Shown piece by piece: positions 1 to 6,362 of a DNA stretch of 6,362 bases. This stretch comes from an uncultured Muribaculaceae bacterium. Lineage in GTDB: Bacteria > Bacteroidota > Bacteroidia > Bacteroidales > Muribaculaceae. Each line of letters opens with the position of its first letter. Position 1 is the stretch's first letter. Position numbers and translations under genes: made by a program. The notes under the pieces were generated by a model. That model was not told the DNA's origin. It saw only the letters and a program-made list of their open reading frames with translations, and ran no database searches. The stretch lies in NCBI GenBank assembly GCA_947644475.1, contig CANRZQ010000165.1, forward strand, positions 1 to 6,362, given 5' to 3'.

Positions 1-2
1 GT

Positions 3-743
3 TACGAACAGGCCCGGCAGCAACTCGCCATCGAGCGCCAAAACGTGCAGAAGGCCCAGACCAACCTCGGATATGCCACCATCACCGCGCCAATCGACGG
101 CGTAGTGCTGTCGAAAGAAGTGGAGGAAGGACAGACCGTGGCATCGGCCATGACAACACCGACCCTCTTCATCATCGCCCGCGACCTCACCGACATGCGC
201 GTGATAGCCAACGTCGACGAAGCCGACATAGGCGAGGTGAAAGACGGACAGCGCGTCACATTCTCTGTCGACGCCTACCCTCACGACACATTCGAGGGCA
301 CAGTTACCCAGGTGCGCCAGGAAGCCACCACCGAGAGCAACGTCGTGACCTACGAGGTGGTAATCTCCGCTCCCAACGACGACCTCAAACTCAAACCCGG
401 CCTTACCGCCAATGTCACCATCTTCACACTCGAACGCGACGATGTGCTCTGCATTCCCTCCAAGGCTCTCAAATATGAACCTTCGGAAATGATGCTTCCC
501 AAAGACTACACAATCGCCCCGTCTGACGCCCCCCGCAAGGTGTGGACTCTCGACGGCACCACCGTAAAGGCCATCCCTGTCGAGACCGGAGCCTCCGGAG
601 GCTCGTACACACAAGTCACATCCGGCCTCACCGACGGCCAAAAAGTGATCGTAGCGGCCGAACTCGACAATTTCCCCGCCGAAGAAGAAGGCGAATCAAA
701 TCCGTTCATGCCCGGCCCTCCCGGACGCAAAAATAAGAAATAA
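3..743 (+). CDS. MacA-like periplasmic adaptor (membrane fusion protein), 5' end missing
   Basis: This is the C-terminal 246 residues of an efflux adaptor; the frame is already open at the window edge, so the signal peptide and N-terminal domains lie outside. The first ~20 visible residues (YEQARQQLAI, then KAQTNLG) look like the end of the coiled-coil hairpin. Residues ~24-47 form the second lipoyl half, with TITAPIDGVV and GQTV. A beta-barrel follows at ~60-145, including VDEADIGEVKDGQRV and LKPGLTANVTI. Residues ~146-222 form the membrane-proximal domain, with VLCIPSKAL and SGLTDGQKVIVA. The last ~20 residues are acidic, then Gly/Pro- and Lys-rich. Proteins of this family link an inner-membrane transporter to a TolC-type channel in the periplasm. 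The stop overlaps the ATPase start by one base (TAATG), which supports a MacAB-type ABC pump rather than an RND pump. The substrate cannot be read from the sequence. Confidence 0.9.
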   Translation, partial: YEQARQQLAIERQNVQKAQTNLGYATITAPIDGVVLSKEVEEGQTVASAMTTPTLFIIARDLTDMRVIANVDEADIGEVKDGQRVTFSVDAYPHDTFEGTVTQVRQEATTESNVVTYEVVISAPNDDLKLKPGLTANVTIFTLERDDVLCIPSKALKYEPSEMMLPKDYTIAPSDAPRKVWTLDGTTVKAIPVETGASGGSYTQVTSGLTDGQKVIVAAELDNFPAEEEGESNPFMPGPPGRKNKK

Positions 744-3700
744 TGGACTCCGACATTGTAATATCGCTGCGCAACGTAAAGCGCAAATTCATCGTGGGCG
801 ACGAAACGGTGTATGCCCTGCGCGGAGTGTCGTTCGACATACACGCCGGCGAGTTCGTGACCATAATGGGCACATCCGGCTCGGGCAAATCTACCCTGCT
901 CAACCAACTCGGATGCCTCGACACACCCACATCGGGCGAATACATACTCGACGGCGTGTCGGTGCGCAAGATGTCGAAAAACCAACGCGCCCGGCTGCGC
1001 AACCGCAAAATCGGCTTCGTGTTTCAGAACTACAACCTCCTGCCAAAGACCACCGCTGTGGAAAACGTGGAACTCCCGCTGATGTACAATTCCGAATACA
1101 CAGCGAAGCAACGACGCGAGGCCGCAATCGAAGTGCTCAGGCAAGTCGGGCTCGGAAGCCGCCTCGAGCACCGTTCCAACCAGATGTCGGGCGGACAGAT
1201 GCAACGTGTGGCCATAGCCCGTGCACTGGTCAACAATCCCGCCGTGATTCTTGCCGACGAAGCCACCGGCAACCTCGACACCCGCACATCCTTCGAAATG
1301 CTCGTCCTGTTCCAGCAACTCCACGCCCAGGGACGCACGATAATATTCGTGACACATAATCCCGACATAGCACATTACTCCTCGCGCAACATCTTCCTGC
1401 GCGACGGACGCATTGTCGACGACACCGTAAACACCAACATCCTCTCGGCCGCCGAGGCCCTCGCCAACCTTCCAGTGGAAGAAATAATCGAGGACGCCCA
1501 GATGGAAGCCGCCGCCGGTGATTAAAAAAATGGCGCATCGTGCATTGTGCATTGTGCATCGTGAATTGAATAACTATGAATCTGACAAATCTATTAAAAA
1601 TAGCCATTAAGGCCATAAACAACAACAAATTCCGGTCGTTCCTGTCGATGCTTGGCATCATCATCGGCGTGGCTGCCGTGATAATCATGATGGCAATCGG
1701 CCAAGGCTCCAAGCAGAGCGTGCGCGACAGCATCTCGAAGATGGGCACAAACATGCTCAACATCCATCCCGGCTCGGGCATGATGGGCGGCGTGCGCCAG
1801 GACCCTTCTGAGATGCAGACCCTCAAAGTGGCCGACTATGAGGCTATCCTCGCCAACAAAAAGTACGTGTCGAAAGTGTCGCCGGAAGTCACCACTGCCG
1901 GGCAAGTGATTTATGGAGCCAACAACACCAACACCACCGTATACGGCGAGACCCCCGACTATCTCGACATACGCCAGTGGGAAATCGACGAAGGCGACAT
2001 ATTCTCCGACGAGGATATCCAGAAAAGCGCAAAAGTATGCGTCGTCGGGCAAACCATCGTCAAGGAACTGTTTGGCGAGGGAGCCAACCCGGTGGGCGAA
2101 GTAATACGCTTCAAGTCGATACCCTTCCGCATAGTCGGCACGCTCAAAGGCAAAGGCTACAACACATGGGGCATGGACCAGGACAATCTCATCATCGCCC
2201 CCTACACCACCGTGATGAAACGACTTCTGGCCCAAAACTTCCTTCAATCCATCTCCGCATCCGCCATAGCCGAGGAATATTCCGACCAAGCCATCGACGA
2301 AATCTCGCAGATACTCCGCGAAAACCATAAGATAAAACCCGGCGAAGACGACAACTTCACCGTCCGCTCCCAGCAGGAAATGATGGAAACCATGTCGTCG
2401 ACAATGGACACAATCACGCTTATCCTTGTTGTCGCTGCCGGATTCTCGCTTCTTGTGGCCGGCATAGGCATCATGAACATCATGCTCGTATCCGTCACAG
2501 AACGCACCCGCGAGATAGGCCTGCGCATGTCGGTGGGCGCGAGAGGCTTCGACATAAGCGCGCAGTTCCTCATCGAGTCCATCATCATAAGCCTCTCGGG
2601 GGGCGTGCTTGGCATCTTCACCGGCTGGCTCGGCACCATAGGCTGCCACATGATCGGATTCCCGGCATCCATTCCATTGTGGAGCATAGTCGTGTCGTTT
2701 ATCGTGTGCACCCTCATCGGCGTAGTCTTCGGTTACTTCCCCGCCCGAAAAGCCGCCAACCTCGACCCCATCGAGGCAATCCGCTACGAATAACAAAAAT
2801 AACATAAACCGCCGTTTATTAAGACAGGAGGACAGGAGAGCAAAAAGAATCTCCAGTCCTCCTGCCTTAATACATTATGCGCCGCAATCACGGCTTGTGC
2901 CCCATTTCAACAACAATTACTGATTAAATTGAGAAAGCCGCGCAGATCGCTGCATTTTACAACAACTCACCCCTTGTAATCGGCCTCCACATCTGTTTCT
3001 ACGAAATGCCACACCCCCAAATCATCAACGCCTAAAACACCTCTCTCAAATACACCCCAAAAGTCGTATCTGCCGCTTCATACTAAAACTTTACCCCATT
3101 CACATACGTTTTTATTTTGTATTATGCGCTGATTATATTATCTTTGCATTGCAGTTTCAATGCAAAAACAATGTTATAACATTATTCAAAGGAATCCCAA
3201 TATGACACGACTTACGGTCTCAATAGAAAATCCCGATATGCTCCGCGACATCAAGAAAGCAATCAAGATGATTCGTGGCGTTGTCTCGGTTAAGGCGGAG
3301 AAACCCAAATCAAACCCTACGACAATTGCCGCCATTGAGGAGGCGCGTAGTGGCAAATGTTTTTTTTGTGGCTCTTTTGAAAACTATAAAAAAGCCGTTG
3401 CCAATCTTGACGATGTTTAATTTAAGTTTCACCAACCAATACAAACGGGATTTAAAACTTGCCCGCAAACGAGGCCTGGACGAAAATCTCCTTGATGAAG
3501 TCATACAATTGTTAATAAACGGCACCCCTCTTCCTAAGAAGAATAAAGATCATGCCCTCACTGGAGATTACATTGGTTGTCGGGAGTGCCATATAACACC
3601 CGATTGGCTTCTTATATATTCTATTGAGAATGGGCTGAATCTTCTTACTCTTGTTCGCACAGGCTCTCACTCCGATTTATTCTAACACATTAGCCTGAAC

Positions 3701-6362
3701 GTGAGCCTCCGGCATCGCACCATGCAACTGCTCCGCGGCCTCTTTTAATAGTCCAGACCCATGTTGACCCGGTACCCGAATTTATCATCAAAAATGCACT
3801 CCGAGCCTTAGGACTAACCAAAGCCGATTTCTTCCGCATTTTGTTTACTGAATAATCCGCACCGCTAATTCTTAACGCGAGCTATTAGGTACAGCACCAC
3901 GATGTGCGACAGCAATTCGCACTTTATGTTTACCGTTTTTTAATATTTTTGAGGGTATAATAACTGTTGATAATGTTGCCATTTCTTTCGACAAGTATTC
4001 GGAAATGTTGAGGGCTAAAAGTGCCGTTTTCAGCGGTTTAGGAAAATGAATCGGCACGTGTTTTGGCCCCAAAAGTGGGCTATTTTCAACAATAATTACT
4101 GATTAAATGGAGAATGGTGCGGTGGAAAGCGGTGATTTTCAATTATTTAGCAAATGCATATAGATAAAAAAATTGATTGTCTCCCGACAATCAATCTTAG
4201 TTAACCTTAAATCTAATACCATGAAAAACACATTGCAAAATTACACTAATCTGCGTAACCGACCAAATTTTTTACACAAATAATTAATCATTTTAACTTT
4301 ATTTTACACACCAACGATAAATTCTACTGCTTTTTAAAGCAAAATGCCACAAAAGGTATTTTAATATAGCAAATTGCTTTTACTATAAAATCAGTGCCTC
4401 CATAGCCGCATTGTGCATCGTTAATATTTATTAACATTTGATTTAAGCACAAAAAACATCTGCCGAAATTTGACATTTAAAGGAAAGTATGTATTTTTGC
4501 AAAAATAATCTCCTCTTATCACCCCAACCGCTTATCACAATGGATATCTGCGACAAATTGTATGGCTTGATCGGTTATCCGCTTGGACATTCGTTCTCAC
4601 GCGGGTTTTTCAATCAAAAGTTTGAAACCGAGAGAATCAGCGCGAAATATGTTAATTTCGAAATTCCGGAAATCGACCAGTTTCCTTCGGTTATAGCCCG
4701 CAATCCTCGTCTTTCGGGGCTGAACGTTACTATTCCTTACAAAGAGCAGGTGATTGGCTACCTTGACGGGCTCGACGCCGATGCCGAGGCTATCGGGGCT
4801 GTAAATGTAATAAAGGTGATTCGCAACGCCAAGGGCGAAATCTCGGCCTTGAAAGGATTCAATTCCGATGTGATCGGATTCACCGATTCTATTCGCGCCC
4901 TGTTAAAGCCCACGCATCGCCGCGCGCTTGTGCTGGGCACGGGAGGCGCGTCAAAAGCCGTAATCCACGGGTTGAGGAAACTTGGGATTGAATCAACTCC
5001 GGTTTCACGCACTCCGGCTCCGGGCCGGCTTACATACGCCGACCTGACACCCGAGGTGATGGCATCGCACACTGTGATTGTGAACACTACCCCGCTGGGC
5101 ATGTATCCCAATGTTGATTCTTGCCCCGACATCCCTTATGAACTGCTCACCGACGGGCATCTTTGCTACGACCTGCTTTACAATCCGGACGTTACGGAGT
5201 TTATGCGGCGCAGCGCCGAGCACGGGGCTATGGTAAAGAACGGACTTGAAATGCTGCTGTTGCAGGCGTTCGAATCATGGCGTATCTGGAATTCTTAAAC
5301 AAACAACATAATATTTATGTCACCCGCTAAAATTATTTATATTGCTCTTATCGCAGCGATGTTGATACCGACATCGCTGCTTTTCGGGTTTGCCAATCCC
5401 ATCTCCGCCCCGATTGCGTTGCTGTGCGGATTGATTTTTGCATTTATTTTTAAAAATCCCTGCCCGAAGTTCAACAAGAAGACATCGAAGTATCTGCTTC
5501 AGGTTGCCGTGGTGCTTCTCGGCTTCAACATGAACCTGCACGAGTCGCTCAAATCCGGAGCCGAAGGCATGATGTTCACGGTGGTATCGGTAGTGGGCGT
5601 GATGGTGCTCGGCGTGCTTATCGGCTACTGGATGCACATCAACCGCAAGACATCGTATCTGATTTCGTCGGGTACGGCCATATGTGGCGGCAGCGCGATA
5701 GCAGCCGTAGGGCCGGTGCTCAAAGCCAATGAAAACGAAATGGCTGTGTCGCTCGGCGTTATTTTCATTCTCAACTCGATTGCACTGTTCATCTTCCCGC
5801 CCATCGGGCACATGCTGGACATGACTCAGGAGCAGTTCGGCACCTGGGCCGCGATAGCCATCCACGACACCTCCTCGGTAGTGGGCGCCGGTGAGGTTTA
5901 CGGTGAGGTCGCGCTACAAACCGCAACGCTTATCAAACTCACACGCGCGCTGTGGATTATTCCGCTGGCGTTTGTGACAATGTTCATATTCCGCGACCGC
6001 ACAGGCAAGGTTTCCATCCCCTGGTTTATCTTCATCTTCGTGCTTGCCATGATTATAAATACTTATGTCGCCCTTCCCGAGACATTGACATCGGTACTGG
6101 TCTGGATAGCCCGCCGCGGCATGGTTGTAACTCTTTTCCTGATTGGCGCCAGCCTGTCGCTTTCCACGATAAAGCAAGTGGGCGTCAAGCCCTTGCTGCT
6201 CGCCTTGGCCTTGTGGGTGGTGATCAGCCTTACGAGCCTTGAAGTGGTGCTTCAAACCATCTGATATCACACACGCCTAACCAGAATCGGTTGAGACAAC
6301 TCCTTACATACGTGCCGACGCTTCCGGCTGCCGCCGGATTATGCGTCGGCATTGCGGTATAT

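Overview
The window looks like chromosomal DNA of a Bacteroidota member, order Bacteroidales, possibly a gut Muribaculaceae-type genome (the family level is a guess). Two promoters match the Bacteroidota form TTTG-N19-TAnnTTTG (3116-3146 and 4469-4499). Most starts have A/T-rich leaders rather than Shine-Dalgarno sites. The MacB-type exporter is split into separate ATPase and permease genes.

Layout, all main genes on the + strand. (1) 3-2793: the 3' part of a MacA-like periplasmic adaptor, a MacB-type ATPase and a MacB/FtsX-type permease, forming an efflux operon. The first two genes overlap by one base. A small array of 7-bp tandem units lies before the permease, and a long hairpin at 2819-2870 follows it. 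(2) 2871-4468: an AT-rich accessory island. It holds an intact type II toxin-antitoxin pair (antitoxin 3202-3420, YafQ-family toxin 3413-3685) behind its own promoter and a two-palindrome operator. It also holds a RelB/DinJ-like antitoxin relic, a truncated tyrosine-recombinase N-terminus on the minus strand, and an orphan leader with a hairpin and a 20-codon ORF. A 31-nt sequence occurs as two direct copies (2905-2935 and 4084-4114) that bracket the toxin-antitoxin pair and both relics. (3) 4469-6264: aroE (shikimate dehydrogenase) with its own promoter, followed 18 nt later by a YeiH-family membrane protein. (4) 6265-6362: perhaps the first codons of another gene, ComEC-like at best, containing a strong nested hairpin.

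The efflux genes would work as one tripartite pump with an outer-membrane channel encoded elsewhere. The toxin-antitoxin pair is predicted to repress itself through four CAWTR half-sites spaced exactly 11 bp apart. The island between the two housekeeping blocks reads as the worn remains of one or more insertions. Nothing here amounts to a clearly new system. The most unusual signals are the operator geometry, the bracketing direct repeats with the integrase relic, and cysteine pairs in both toxin and antitoxin.
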